A stretch of DNA of 64,000 nt from NCBI RefSeq assembly GCF_029633865.1, contig NC_079211.1:144618998-144682997 (forward strand), written 5' to 3'. A program made the translations under genes and the position numbers. Source of the stretch: Lampris incognitus (taxonomy: Eukaryota; Chordata; Actinopteri; Lampriformes; Lampridae). Under the pieces are notes generated by a model, which worked only from the letters and a program-made list of their open reading frames with translations, made no database searches and was not told the origin of the DNA. Every line of letters starts with the position of its first letter. Within the stretch, counting starts at the first letter, position 1. Shown one piece after another: positions 1-11,272 of the stretch.

Positions 1-119
1 TATCCATCCATCCGCCCGTCCTTCCATCAAGCTATCTATCCGTCATCTATCTATCTTCTGTCCATCCATCCATGCGTCCATCCATCCATCTTTATATCTA
101 TCTATCCATCAATCATCTG

Positions 120-179
<60 letters not shown>

Positions 180-215
180 CCGTCCATCTATCATCCATCC
201 GTCCATCCATCTTTA

Positions 216-261
<46 letters not shown>

Positions 262-328
262 ATCTGTATATCTATCTATCTTCCATCCATCTAGCCATTG
301 TTCGTCATCTGTGTATCTATTTATCTAC

Positions 329-405
<77 letters not shown>

Positions 406-675
406 CATCTATCTTCCATCCGTCCATCAATCCATTGTCTGTCGTCTGTCTATCCATCTATCTATCTATCTTCGATCCATCCATTGTCTGTCCGTCCATC
501 TATCTATCTATCGTCCATCTATCCATCCATCCGCCCGTCCTTCCATCAAGCTATCTATCCGTCATCTATCTATCTTCTGTCCATCCATCCATGCGTCCAT
601 CCATCCATCTTTATATCTATCTATCCATCAATCATCTGTCTATCTATCTATCTACCTATCTATCTATCTATCTAC

Positions 676-745
<70 letters not shown>

Positions 746-857
746 ATCTATCTATCTTCCGTCCATCCATCCATCCATCATGCGTGCATCTATCTATCTA
801 TCTTCCGTCCATCTATCATCCATCCGTCCATCCATCTTTATATCTATCTATCTATAG
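1..857. repeat. TCTA/TCCA tetranucleotide array with a ~519-bp higher-order period
   Basis: The stretch is built from TATC and CATC tetranucleotides (CTAT-rich and CCAT-rich blocks). It gives long Ser-Ile-Tyr-Leu type open frames in all plus-strand frames, which are artefacts. A block of mixed units starting at base 1 (with the landmark GCCCGTCCTTCCATCAAGC) reappears from about base 520, so the array has a second-level period near 519 bp. It continues beyond the left edge of the window. Confidence 0.95.
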
Positions 858-1532
858 TCAGTCATTCAACTGCACCTATGGCACCACTTTCATATCATCT
901 GTGATAGATCTGCAAAACTGTGTTGGATGCATTTAGACCTTTGTCTAAATGGTAAAAATATTAATACTTATTTTCACAACAAACAGTGGTTGGTGTAGCA
1001 GCAGTGGTGCTAATGATGTCAAAACCAGTATTAGCAGTAATGACAGCAGCACGGTACTAGTTAGCACCATTAGCCATTGCAGCAGCAGAATAAATACAAG
1101 GACAACCTTGTGAGTACAGAACATGATCTTGTGAGGAATTGCCATACTGCAGAACAAGTGTTTGAACAGTTTTCAGCTCTCCATGAACGTCTTGAATTCA
1201 TTCCAGAAATCCTTGGAAAATGAGTGATGCATCATTGTGCCACATGCTATTTGAATAACCCATTTTTTTTAACTACTGAGCATCGTATTTTAACATTTTT
1301 GAATAAAGCCCTTTTTTTTTAGCATTTTTTAAAGAAGCCAACATGTGCTGTTGGGTAGAGGTAGGAATTTAAAGTTGATCTAAATCTAAATCTCGTGGGA
1401 AGTTATTATTCATTCATGATTTCTTACAGTTTTGTTTGGTGGTGGATTTAATAGTATTGAATCATAACTTATGCCTAAGCAAATAAAGTTTTGCTGAGAC
1501 GTGCATATTTTTAGATGATTAAAATTAATATA
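858..1532. other. Intronic sequence, nothing recognised
   Basis: AT-rich sequence with short T-runs (1263-1271, 1311-1320). No exon-like frame, SINE or transposon end is visible. Confidence 0.6.
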
Positions 1533-1950
1533 GGCGTCCGGGTAGCGTAGCGGTCTATTCCGTTGCCTACCAACATGGGGGTCGCAGGTTCAAATCCCCG
1601 TGTTACCTCCAGCTTGGTCAGGCGTCCCTACGGACACAATTGGCCGTGTCTGCTGGTGGGAAGCCGGGTGTGGGCATGTGTCCTGGTCGCTGCACTAGCG
1701 CCCCCTCTGATCGGTCGGGCCGCCTGTTCGGGGGGGAGGGGGAATAGCGGGATCCTCCCATGCGCTATGTCCCCCTGGTGAAGCTCCTCACTGTCAGGTG
1801 ACAAGAAGCGGCTGGTGAGTCCACATATATCGGAGGAGGCGTGTGGTAGTCTGCAGCCCTCCCCGGCTTGGCAGCGGGGGTGGAGCAGACTGGGATGGCT
1901 TGGAAGAGTGGGGTAATTGGCTGGGTACAGTTGGAAGAAAAAGAGGGGAA
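1533..1950 (+). mobile_element. tRNA-derived SINE, family A (near full length)
   Basis: This is the first of about ten copies in the window of a ~400-bp SINE. The head carries an RNA polymerase III A-box-like TAGCGTAGCGG (1552-1562) and a B-box GGTTCAAATCC about 35 bp further on. The body contains the family landmarks CTGGTCGCTGCACTAGCGCC and GTAGTCTGCAGCCCTCC, and the 3' end is a GGTACAGTTGGAAGAAAAAG-type tail. I recognise the type as a common fish repeat but do not assign a database name. Confidence 0.88.
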
Positions 1951-3337
1951 ATGGCTGGGCTCCTGAAAAGGTCCAGTGAATGCCCCCCCCCCTCACATTT
2001 CTTAGTAGAACATTTAATTTCTTACCTCCTGGCTTCATCTTTGGTTCTAACACAGCCACAGCCATCTCCCACGTCTTACTACATGCAAAGTCCTGTGTAA
2101 TGTCTTTAAAGTCTATCTGTTTAGCCGGTTCACACCCAGTGACAAGTACTGCCATTATCATCACTTATATTTAGGGTGAACATGATTATTGCTGGCCTCT
2201 ATGGGCTCCCCCTAGCGGCTGGGCCCCAGAAAGCCCCCCCCTCTTTCCCCCCCTTATGGGCGGCCCTGGGTACATACTGTACATGTGTGTTGCGCATGTT
2301 GCAGGTGTCCCAGCCTGTTTTAGTAGTGTCTGCGAGTGTGTGTGTGTGTGTGTCTGTGTGTGTGTGTGTGTGTGTGTGTCCCAGCTTGTGTGCTGGCTGC
2401 TATAATGCTGTTCCAGTTGGGAGAGCACGAGAACAGCAGAGTTGCAGGGCTCTATTTTCAAGCACCACTGGAGCCTTAAATTTGATTATGTTTTTTTTTT
2501 TTTTTTTTTTTTTTACTCCACAAGTAGTGTAGAGTTTTTGCATAAGGCCGCCTCTCCTCACACTCGAGACCCAGAACGTTCTCGAAAGCGCCGCTTTTAT
2601 TCCACCAAGCTGTCTTCTGCCTTTTCATCTTCTGCTCCGGTCACCCTCAGCATGAGTAAGTAGGGTTTGCCATTTTGCCCGGGTTTTCCTATTATGCCTT
2701 GATTTCATAAACTTCATATCTATCCACGGGTTCTTCAAAATGGAGCCCGGCCTGCTGGAGTCACATATTTCGTCACCCGTAAGGCCAAGTTATTGTGTCG
2801 CCCTAATGTCAGCAGCGCCAGTGAATGGCTGGGAATACTCGATGTGCAAGATACCGGGGATTGAGATATTGGCTCTGAAAATGTCAACCTAGGCTAGCTG
2901 ATGTGTCTTTTATAGTCTCGCTCTCTGTCTCCCTCCTTCTTCTTCTTCTCTATCGCTCTCTCTCTCTCTCTCTCCGTGTCCCCCCCCCCCCCCATAGCCG
3001 CTCTCCCTTTCTCCATCATTCTCTAAACCCCACTGGGTTAGGGAGCGGACACGCCAGCCCATCACATCTGAAGAGGCAGATTAAATGAGAGTGTCACGGT
3101 GACACATGGGGACTGATAGTAGGACAATAGAGCCAGTTCCAATTAGAGCCTCTTCCTCCAGGGACAGCAGGTAGAAATGAATTGCCACTGCTACGTTTTT
3201 TTTTACCACATCTGTTTATTCATTTTAACATCTGAATCTGTCTTCCTTTAACCTCCTCGGACTTTAAACGCAGTAACTCCAACCTGCCCTCGACGCCGTG
3301 GGTGGAGGTGACCCGCTTCACTTCAAACCCTGTTTTC
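1951..3337. other. Intronic sequence with (TG)n, poly-T and pyrimidine tracts
   Basis: A (TG)n microsatellite lies at about 2336-2378, a run of about 24 T at 2491-2514, and a CT-rich/poly-C tract at 2930-2992. Nothing else is recognised. Open frames across these tracts are low complexity. Confidence 0.7.
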
Positions 3338-3698
3338 TCGGGTAGCGTAGCGGTCTATTCCGTTGTCTACCAACATGGGGATCGCCAGTTCGAATCCCCT
3401 CCGGCTCGGTCGGGCGTCTCTGCGGACACAATTGGCCGCGTCTGCGGGTGGGAAGCCGGGTGGTGGGTATGTGTCCTGGTCGCTGCACTAGCGCCTCCTC
3501 TGGTCAGTGGGGGTAGCGTGATCCTCCCACACGCGACGTCCCCCTGGCGAAACTCCTCACCGACAGGTGAGACATAGTGGCTGGTGACTCCACATGTATT
3601 GGAGGTGGCGTGTGGTAATCTGCAGAGGGGGTGGGGCACTGATGGCTCAGAGGAGTGGGGTAATTGGCCGGATACAACTGGGGAGAAAAGGGGGGAAA
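3338..3698 (+). mobile_element. tRNA-derived SINE, family A
   Basis: Second copy of the SINE at 1533-1950, with the same head (GGGTAGCGTAGCGGTCTATT) and the same body and tail landmarks. It lacks part of the 5' head and has internal deletions around the B-box and before the G-rich block. Confidence 0.85.
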
Positions 3699-6600
3699 TT
3701 CCAACACCCCCCCCCCGACTCGACTCAGTTATCATGGAAGAGAGAAACTGTACATCAGAGGTGGCCACTTGAGTTTAATGCCTGTGAATATTTCACAGGC
3801 GTGTGTGTGGACAGAACTGTTAGGGATGCTGAGAGCATCCCACGACGGGGCTATTAGGCATCAAGAAACATGACTGGCTGGAGTTTTTCTGTTGGGAATG
3901 TGTAATTAGGGGGGGGTTTTGTACAGTATTTACGCACTCCTACATGAAGGAGGAGTAAAGCTCAGTTTCTGCTCTGGTAATTACATCAGGTGCGGCCTTG
4001 GCTGTGGTGCTCTCCGGGAGAACTGTTTATGTACTACACGTGCTCTATCGTCCAGCGCCACATGGCTGCTATGGTTGAATCCTGAAAGGAGAGTTTCGCA
4101 GTCCTGCAATCAGCGCCGATGCACAATGTGGTCGACCGAAGCCATTAAAATCGTCACTGCGTACTTACGGTGAAACCCGGTGTTGTCCTGGCCGCAGAGC
4201 CTACACGTACCAGAATGCATTGGGCACAAGCTCCTGGTTCGCCGTCCGTAAAATCCTCCGCGCTAATGTCGCGGGACATAAATTCCAGCGCTGGGACCGG
4301 CGATGATTCATCACTCGGCTGCAGAAACAATCGTGAATAACTGTAGGGTTTTTTTTTCTTTTCTTCCTATGCTATGGCCTGTCGCCGATAGATAGAGATA
4401 AGGCTGAAATGTCCCCTTTAAATCGAGGACTATCCCCGCTTTAATATTTCAGCCTCAACTGCGGCGGTGATCGATGAGCTGAATGAGCGCGTCTCGGCGC
4501 CGCGCTCTCGGTCGTTTACCGGTTATCCTCGCCGACTCAGTTGTCGAGGGCCTGCAGGCGGCCGCTCTTTCAAGCCCCGTGTCTCCTCCGGTCCCCCTGC
4601 AAAAGCCAGAGGACCCACGGCTCACAACTTTAGGGCCCTCTTATCTTCTGAGCCCTTCTCTAGTGCCTCTGGCTGGACACCCCCCCCCCCCCCCCCGTCT
4701 GCCTGGACACCGAGCCAGCCATCCCCACAGCCTGTTTACAGATTATTATCAGACTGCAGCCGGCTGCATGGGAACGCATCCATGGCGCCGTCCTCGCTAA
4801 TTGAATCGGACCCGGCGCTGTAGAGGAGAGAGACGTGTACAGTCCCCCCCCCTCCCCCCCCCCCCCCGTTGAGCCGCGCGATTAACCATCTTGGAGCGGG
4901 AAGCGGTAGCAGGCACGCCGGAGGACATGGCTGACGCCTTTGTTTGGATGTCTAAGTCGTGCTCACCCTGCCACGGATCCGTTGGCCTCTTTTCCCCTCC
5001 TCGGACACGTGTCAACTAGGGTCAAGCACAGTGAACGGCTCCTAGCCGGCTCGCCGCCGGGCTGGCTGTGCGATATAAAGAAGTGTTGCCCCCCCCCCCC
5101 GTCGCTCCATCTCTCAACCACCTTCACCGCAACTTGTTGGGTTTGGTAGGTCGCACGCCGCTTAGATTTGTGGCGCATCATGAAAGGACTAGAAAAATCC
5201 GACTCATTATGTCACTGTAACGGGGGCAGTCCTATGCTGTTCTATGCTGGTCAGCCTGCTGCACGCCCGTCACTCTCATCAGTAGCTCTGCGTTGTGTTC
5301 TATTTTCGGTGGGGTCCCAGGTGTTGTGGGGGGCCCTCAGTTTCTCATCATCATCATCATCATCATGATCAAAGAAGGAGGGGGGGGGCACACAGGACTC
5401 TATTTGGCCCACCTTGCCATTTATTTTGGTTTCAAACTCTTCGACAAACGTCCAGTCCTCCAGCGGGAGCGGTGTTTCTTACGGACGTGGGGGTCGAAGT
5501 TCAACCACTACCCGGACTTCACTCGTGTGCGTTAGAAGGAGAAACCGTCCACGGGACTCCGATGTAAGAAAGGATAAACAAGTATTTTATCCCACAGCTT
5601 GCAGTATCTTCTTACAGGGATACTCAAGGTTACGTTCTCCTCAACCAGCAAAAAAAAAAACTGTCCTACGGTAAGAAACACGTGTGGCTCGGCTCGATCG
5701 CTGCTTGAGACTCCTCCCACAAAACAAAATGGCCTCTCCCGCGTTCCCTCTTCCGTGTACCCACAAGACCTCTCTCTTAAAGCGACAGTACACGTATATG
5801 ACGGTCGTCGTAAAACATACATAAAAGTAAATAATGACATAAAATAAAATGTAGTAAACACAAATAACAGCACACAGACAGGATTTGGTGATATTTCATA
5901 CTCAAACAAAATAAAATAAAAACATTAATTTTAACCTGGTTACATCACATTCCACCTCATTATCTCCTCATTATCGCTGTTTTATATCGTTACAAAACGG
6001 CTGCGTTATTCTTCAGAGGTAGGTTATTTGCATAAGCACGCGCACAAATTGTTAAAGGGTTTCAGTCTCCAATCCTTTCAAAGTGTTTCCCGGCGAAGTC
6101 AAAGCGGGGCCAAAAGGAAAGCTCGCATTTCTTTTAATTTCCTCGCTCTTCCCCTTGATGCAATGCTGACGCTTTCTTGAGATCTCCTCCTCCTCCTCCT
6201 CCTCCTCCCACTCCTCCCCAGTCTCACATTGCTGTCATCTCCCCAGCGTTTCGTTTGAGGTGGTTGGGTATTTCCGTCCCGAAAATGCTAAATTGGCAGA
6301 ATGTCTGGATGTTAAAGCGAGGCTGGAAATCTATTTTCACCATGTGCCGTCACGTCGCCTCGCTATTTTGTTGGCACATTCATTCTGAAAATATAAAGCC
6401 TCATGAAATCTTTAGTGTTTCCAACTGCCATTAAAATCTGCCAACCGGATAAAATAAAGAGGGCAATAATTGACATCCCTAAATGTGTAAAGCTAATAAT
6501 AGTCCCCCCGGCCTGACTCGGTGGAGATCTGGGAGGAGGTGCATTAGGGAGGACTAATGCCGAAGATTTCCGTATCTAGCCTTGTGGATATCGCCGCATC

Positions 6601-8021
6601 TTCCTGCCGTGTATTTACGGCCGTTATTTGGCTCTTGTCTGTCTCCCTCCTGCAGTGCGTGTGATGCTTGCGAGAGGAAGCGTACCCCGGTGGAAACCCC
6701 TGCCCGAGCCTTCGAAAGTAGGCCATTTCAGATAGCGGATGACAAGCGACGTCGCTACTGCGGCGCTCTGCGACTGCGGGCCATTCAAAAGGTTTATCTC
6801 CGGTTGTTCCGGGCATCATCTGTCTCGTTTGTTTGCTCGATGAAGCTCCTGGCTTTATTGGTCTTCTCCCACAGATTAGCATCTGTCTCTTTTCAGGGCA
6901 TTGTGGGAAGGGGTTACGTAAGGCCCTCGGAGCGCCGCTCCGATCGGCGCGCCGGTGTCGGCATGTGACGCCAGTTATTTGCTTGTCGCCTTAATTATTC
7001 ATACACACCTCTTGTTTGTTGCCGAACATTGGGTTGTTGTGCTCCGCCACGCGACAAATCCCTCATTCTGTCTGAGCGAGTAGGGATGAGGGTGAGATGA
7101 AAAGATGGCCGGGAGTCGGGAGAATAGCGGGACGGTGAATAAAATGTCTCGTGCGTTAGCCGTTGTTGTCCCGAGTTCAAACCTCACATTCATGATGTAG
7201 GGTCCGAGACGGTGTTTGCTTAGCTGTGTCGCGTTTGTGTGACTCTGTGTGCTTCTTCAGAGGTATAATAAAAGAAGAAGATTCTGACGGGCAGCGTTCA
7301 ATGCAATGCCGAGTCTCTCCCCCCCCCCCCCTCCCCCTTATTCCCCTTTCCTTTGCCTTGTGCTGTACTGTCACATATGCTGGGTGTGCGACACCTCTGG
7401 CATCCTAGTTTTTGTGCAAAGCAGCATGTTCACGTACTTCAAAGAGTAGCCCGCCCCGCCCCCCCCTCGCTCTTTATTAGAGACCATGTATGAAATTTAT
7501 TGGCTTATAAGCCCTGCCATGTGACACGTGGGACGTGGCAAACAGCTCTAGTGCCATTTTGCATCTCCTCCCCGCTCCCCCGAACAGGGTTGACCTTTGC
7601 CGCCTTCGGGCCGTATTTCAAGCCCGAGCTACAGAGTTACGGCGCCACGGGAAGTTTTATCATCAACGCTGTCCATTATTTTGGGGTTAATTCACACCCG
7701 CCCGCAGATCCTCTCGTAGCATCCCGTGTATTTACGCTCGGCTACCGCGACCAAGGGCAGCGGTTACACGGCCCTCTGTCATTGCGCGGTGTCAGGCGTG
7801 GCACCAGGTGAAGCGAGGCTTTGAACTGCCTCGCCGTGCCGCTCCGAGATTATAGGGTTGATTCGCGGCGCAGAAACGCCTTAACCCGAGCTCGAGTCTG
7901 ACAGGAACTGAGGGATGTTATTCTAAGTTGCCCACATAGTCAAAGCAAGGGAGAGGTGACACTCCGAAGCACCTCAGCTGGTAAAATCTCACATTTTAGT
8001 CACGGACATCGGCGAAAGCAT
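3699..8021. other. Long intronic stretch without recognisable exon
   Basis: No exon of the tmem132 family and no mobile element could be recognised here. Visible simple repeats are an (ATC)n run at 5345-5366, a (CTC)n run at about 6183-6207, and C homopolymers at 4680-4696, about 4846-4867, 5091-5100 and 7320-7331. The part from about 4190 to 5150 is richer in CpG than its surroundings and could be regulatory, but nothing in the sequence proves that. Conserved non-coding elements would need a cross-species comparison. Confidence 0.5.
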
Positions 8022-8029
8022 CAGCCAAG

Positions 8030-9425
8030 CAGTGGCGGCTGGTGCTAAAAATGTTTTGGGGGGGGGGGTGGGGGGTTTACCTTGGCGCAGCACACCTGAC
8101 AGCTGCTTTAATGTCCACACAGTCGCAGAGTTATTAAGAAGGACAATGTGGCCTGTAGATTTTATCAGGGTTCGTAGACGGTGGATGATTGACAGTCAAG
8201 ATGAGGCGTCGTGGTGGGTGTGAACATGATTGACAGCCACGAGAATTGTCCAATCACGTTATATCAAAAAATGTTAAGACAACTAGAAGAGCCCCGCTAC
8301 AATGTAGCGGTTTGGTTCTCCACCCGTCTAAATCTCCCCGCTCTTCATGCTGCCAGCTAACCGCCTTCCCCCTGCCCCTAAACCCCCCCCCACTCCAACT
8401 CCCTCCCCCCAAATGCTCGGAATCACCCGAAATGCCGAGAAAAGTGGTTTTTAGCCATTTTTAGAAAATGCATATTTATGCATATTTATGCATAATTTTA
8501 ATTTTCTGGGATTTTTCCCTTGCTCTCTGAGACAATACCTACCACCTCCAAAAAGAATTAGGATCACAAGTGCTTTAGTTTTCGGTCCCGCTATCTACAC
8601 TAGCTAACACACACACACACATCACGAAAATATGGGAGTTGATTTTAATTTTCTGCTATTTTTCTGGTCCTCTCTGGAACAATACCTACCACCTCCAAAA
8701 AAAATTAGGATCCTAAGTGCATTTTTGCGAAAATGCACATTTTGCATAATGCCAAAACATTTCTAAGTCCCAGAAATTTTTTTTTATATAGGTGAAAAAA
8801 TCAAAGATGCTCAGAATCGCCTGAAATGACGAGAAAAGCGGTTTTTAGCCATTTTTAGAAAAATGCATAATTATGCATAATTAAAATTTTTTGAGATTTT
8901 TCCCGTACTCTCTGGAACAATACCTACCACCTCCAAAAAGAATTAGGATCATAAGTGCTTTAGTTTTCGGTCCCGCTATCTACACTAACTAACACACACA
9001 CACACACACTAACACCACACACACACACATTACGAAAATGTATGAGTAAATACCAATGCACTGCCAATAAAAGTGGGGGTGTCTGGGGCGCACAGAACTG
9101 CGCCCCCTGGAAAACCTGAAGAAACCAATCAGACAGCAGCTTCAGGTCACCTGCTCGCCAAATGTTTGAGGGCTTACATAAGGTCTGGTTTGGCCGGCGC
9201 CCCTCACCCAGGAAGTATATGTATTCAGACAGAAACCAGCCAAATACCATTTGAACCAGTATTTAATGGCTGCTGACAGGCGCTCACAGACTGAAAAACA
9301 CTTTTATTTCATCATTATTTGCATCATACAACTAAATTATATTTAACATGTTTAAGTAGATTGTCATCTCTTGATATTTGAAGGGGGGCGGCGCCCCAGC
9401 GCCCCGTACTGGCCAGCCGCCACTG
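8030..9425. mobile_element. Non-autonomous hAT-type element carrying an extra ~770-bp segment
   Basis: Terminal inverted repeats begin CAGTGGCGGCTGG at 8030 and end CCAGCCGCCACTG at 9425. They are flanked by the 8-bp target-site duplication CAGCCAAG (8022-8029) / CAGCCGAG (9426-9433), with one mismatch. Eight-base duplications are typical of hAT. The outer parts match the element at 49,679-50,300. Between about 8281 and 9050 this copy carries extra sequence with three copies of a block containing ACAATACCTACCACCTCCAA (about 8532, 8678, 8919). No transposase frame is present. Confidence 0.85.
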
Positions 9426-9481
9426 CAGCCGAGTCATGTGCTAAGCCATCATTCTTTACTATTTTTGGCCTTTAAGACTAG

Positions 9482-10140
9482 TAGTGCTGCACGATTTGGT
9501 GAAAAAGTCGTATTGTGATTATTGTGGACAATATCACAATTTGTGATCGCGATATAGTAAACAAATGTGTCGTATTGCCACGACATGTAGTGACTTTCTT
9601 TCTTTTTTTAAAAAATGTATTTCTGATTTTTCCCTTTTTCTCCCAATGTAGTGGCCAATCGATCCCCCATTTTAGTTCAAACACCCACCCTCGTACTGCA
9701 TGCGTTCGCCAACTGCGTCTCCCGGAGACAGCGTTGCCAATTATTGCTGCTATATCGAGTCCGGCCATAAGCGACTTTCATTTTTCATGTTTTACAAGGT
9801 ACCTTTCTGCACAATATCGCCATATAACAGGTTCCTTTTTTTTTTTTGCCACCAGTTCATCAGCGTTAACCCTGCTCGTTGTCATCAGTATCTGTTTTTT
9901 CCTTCTTTCTCGTCTGCACGCAGCACACCGGATAGTCATGTGACATAGACTGCACACGCTTCACAGCCTAAACGGAGACTGATTGATCGTGTCTTAATTA
10001 GGGGCGTAGATATGCAGACTGCACACAAACAGACGTTCACACGCACGTTTTATTATTTAATTAAATCACAGCCTTTTGTGGTTATATAATTGCACAGGCT
10101 GTGGCATCACGATTGTGATTAGATTAATCGTGCAGCACTA
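9482..10140. mobile_element. Probable hAT-like MITE, TIR TAGTGCTGCACGAT
   Basis: The left end TAGTGCTGCACGAT (9482) is the inverse of the right end ATCGTGCAGCACTA (10140). The subterminal sequence is rich in CACAAT/ATTGTG motifs, as is common in fish hAT-derived elements. I could not find a convincing target-site duplication, so the superfamily is an inference. Confidence 0.65.
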
Positions 10141-10315
10141 ATTAATTGATTGACTAAACTCATGATCATGCATATGAGTAGACACACACATACACACACA
10201 CACACACACACAAACTCTTGTTTGTTTGGTCATTTACTCACTCGCTCTTTGATCCACCTTATTGTCCTCATCCTCTCACGGACGCCTTCTGTTTATTTTG
10301 GTGCCGTCCTGACAG

Positions 10316-10502
10316 GTCTGAACTGGGGGCTCAGAGGGTGCTTCAGGTCGATCTGAAAATGGAAAGCCTCCCGGAGCCTCTCGGCAGCCGCTGGATGGCC
10401 TGGCAGGTGGAGTACCCGGGCAGCCGAGCCGCCACACAAGAGAGCGAGACACAGATCCGACTGGCGCGAGAGGACCTTGCGGGAATCATGCCTCTGGCTA
10501 TG
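10316..10502 (+). CDS. tmem132c: tmem132c internal exon (extracellular segment, first exon visible)
   Basis: The exon is bounded by acceptor ACAG (10312-10315) and donor GTGAGT (10503). It completes a codon with its first base and then encodes 62 residues beginning SELGAQRVLQVDLKM, with LTWQVEYP-like MAWQVEYP and ending LAGIMPLAM. This matches the conserved extracellular stretch of the TMEM132 family (type I neural membrane proteins with cohesin-like and immunoglobulin-like domains). The frame ends in phase 0, as expected for the family. Choice of paralogue rests on the terminal exon (30,735-31,904) and on the neighbouring slc15a4. Exons encoding the signal peptide and the N-terminal third are not in this window. 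The family exon that should follow (about 45-50 residues, between IMPLAM and the VSDRCDY motif) is missing here and may lie in the assembly gap. Confidence 0.88.
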
Positions 10503-11072
10503 GTGAGTGGTGCCGGTCCCCCCCCCCCCCCCCCCCCGGGTCCTTCACAACACCCAAACACATGAATAAACCCGTTCACTCACAGAGCAAAAGAGTGGAC
10601 ATTGATTGTGCAAGATCAACGCCATATCCAGTTATTTACCCTGCAAACCCGTTGGACCTGCGTACTGCATAATGCAGACCGCCGCTATTACGCCGTTAAA
10701 TTGAACCGGCAAAGACCGGCTCACATTGAATTTCTGTGCGTCAACCGTGTTGCGTACAGGTCCCGGCTTCGTGTGGGATTTTAGATTACATTCCAGTTTT
10801 GCTTGCGGGGATTTGCGGCATCACAAATCAGATCACCAAAATGCATCACCTTGTTTTCTTGATATGACGATGCATAAAACGTCCCCGTTGAAGAATCTGG
10901 TACCACGCACGATTTTTATTAGATGGGGAAGCACCTCATGAAACAGCAAGTGACCCCTCCATAGACACATGACGGCGTGCAGAAATATTTGGCATGGTGA
11001 TTTTGAGTTTTCTGGGTTGTTGTTTAGCTAAAGCCGTGTTTGAGACGAGCTGACTCAGGTTCTGTTCAGGTT
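10503..11072. other. Intron, nothing recognised
   Basis: Begins with the donor GTGAGT and a C homopolymer of about 18 bases (about 10,519-10,536). No exon-like frame is visible. Confidence 0.6.
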
Positions 11073-11272
11073 NNNNNNNNNNNNNNNNNNNNNNNNNNNN
11101 NNNNNNNNNNNNNNNNNNNNNNNNNNNNNNNNNNNNNNNNNNNNNNNNNNNNNNNNNNNNNNNNNNNNNNNNNNNNNNNNNNNNNNNNNNNNNNNNNNNN
11201 NNNNNNNNNNNNNNNNNNNNNNNNNNNNNNNNNNNNNNNNNNNNNNNNNNNNNNNNNNNNNNNNNNNNNNNN
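11073..11272. other. Assembly gap (200 N)
   Basis: Exactly 200 undetermined bases. The right edge falls directly in a 23-bp minisatellite, which probably caused the assembly break. The true length is unknown. Confidence 0.99.

Noticed and set aside
72..936. Long Ser/Ile/Tyr/Leu-rich open frames at the left edge
   Set aside because: They exist in all plus frames because the tetranucleotide array lacks stops; no gene signal.
1563..1781. Repeated short frames with LVAALAPPL motifs at about ten places
   Set aside because: They come from the SINE family A body, not from a gene family.
9482..10140. 8-bp target duplication for the TAGTGCTGCACGAT element
   Set aside because: Flanks AAGACTAG and ATTAATTG do not match, so the hAT label stays tentative.
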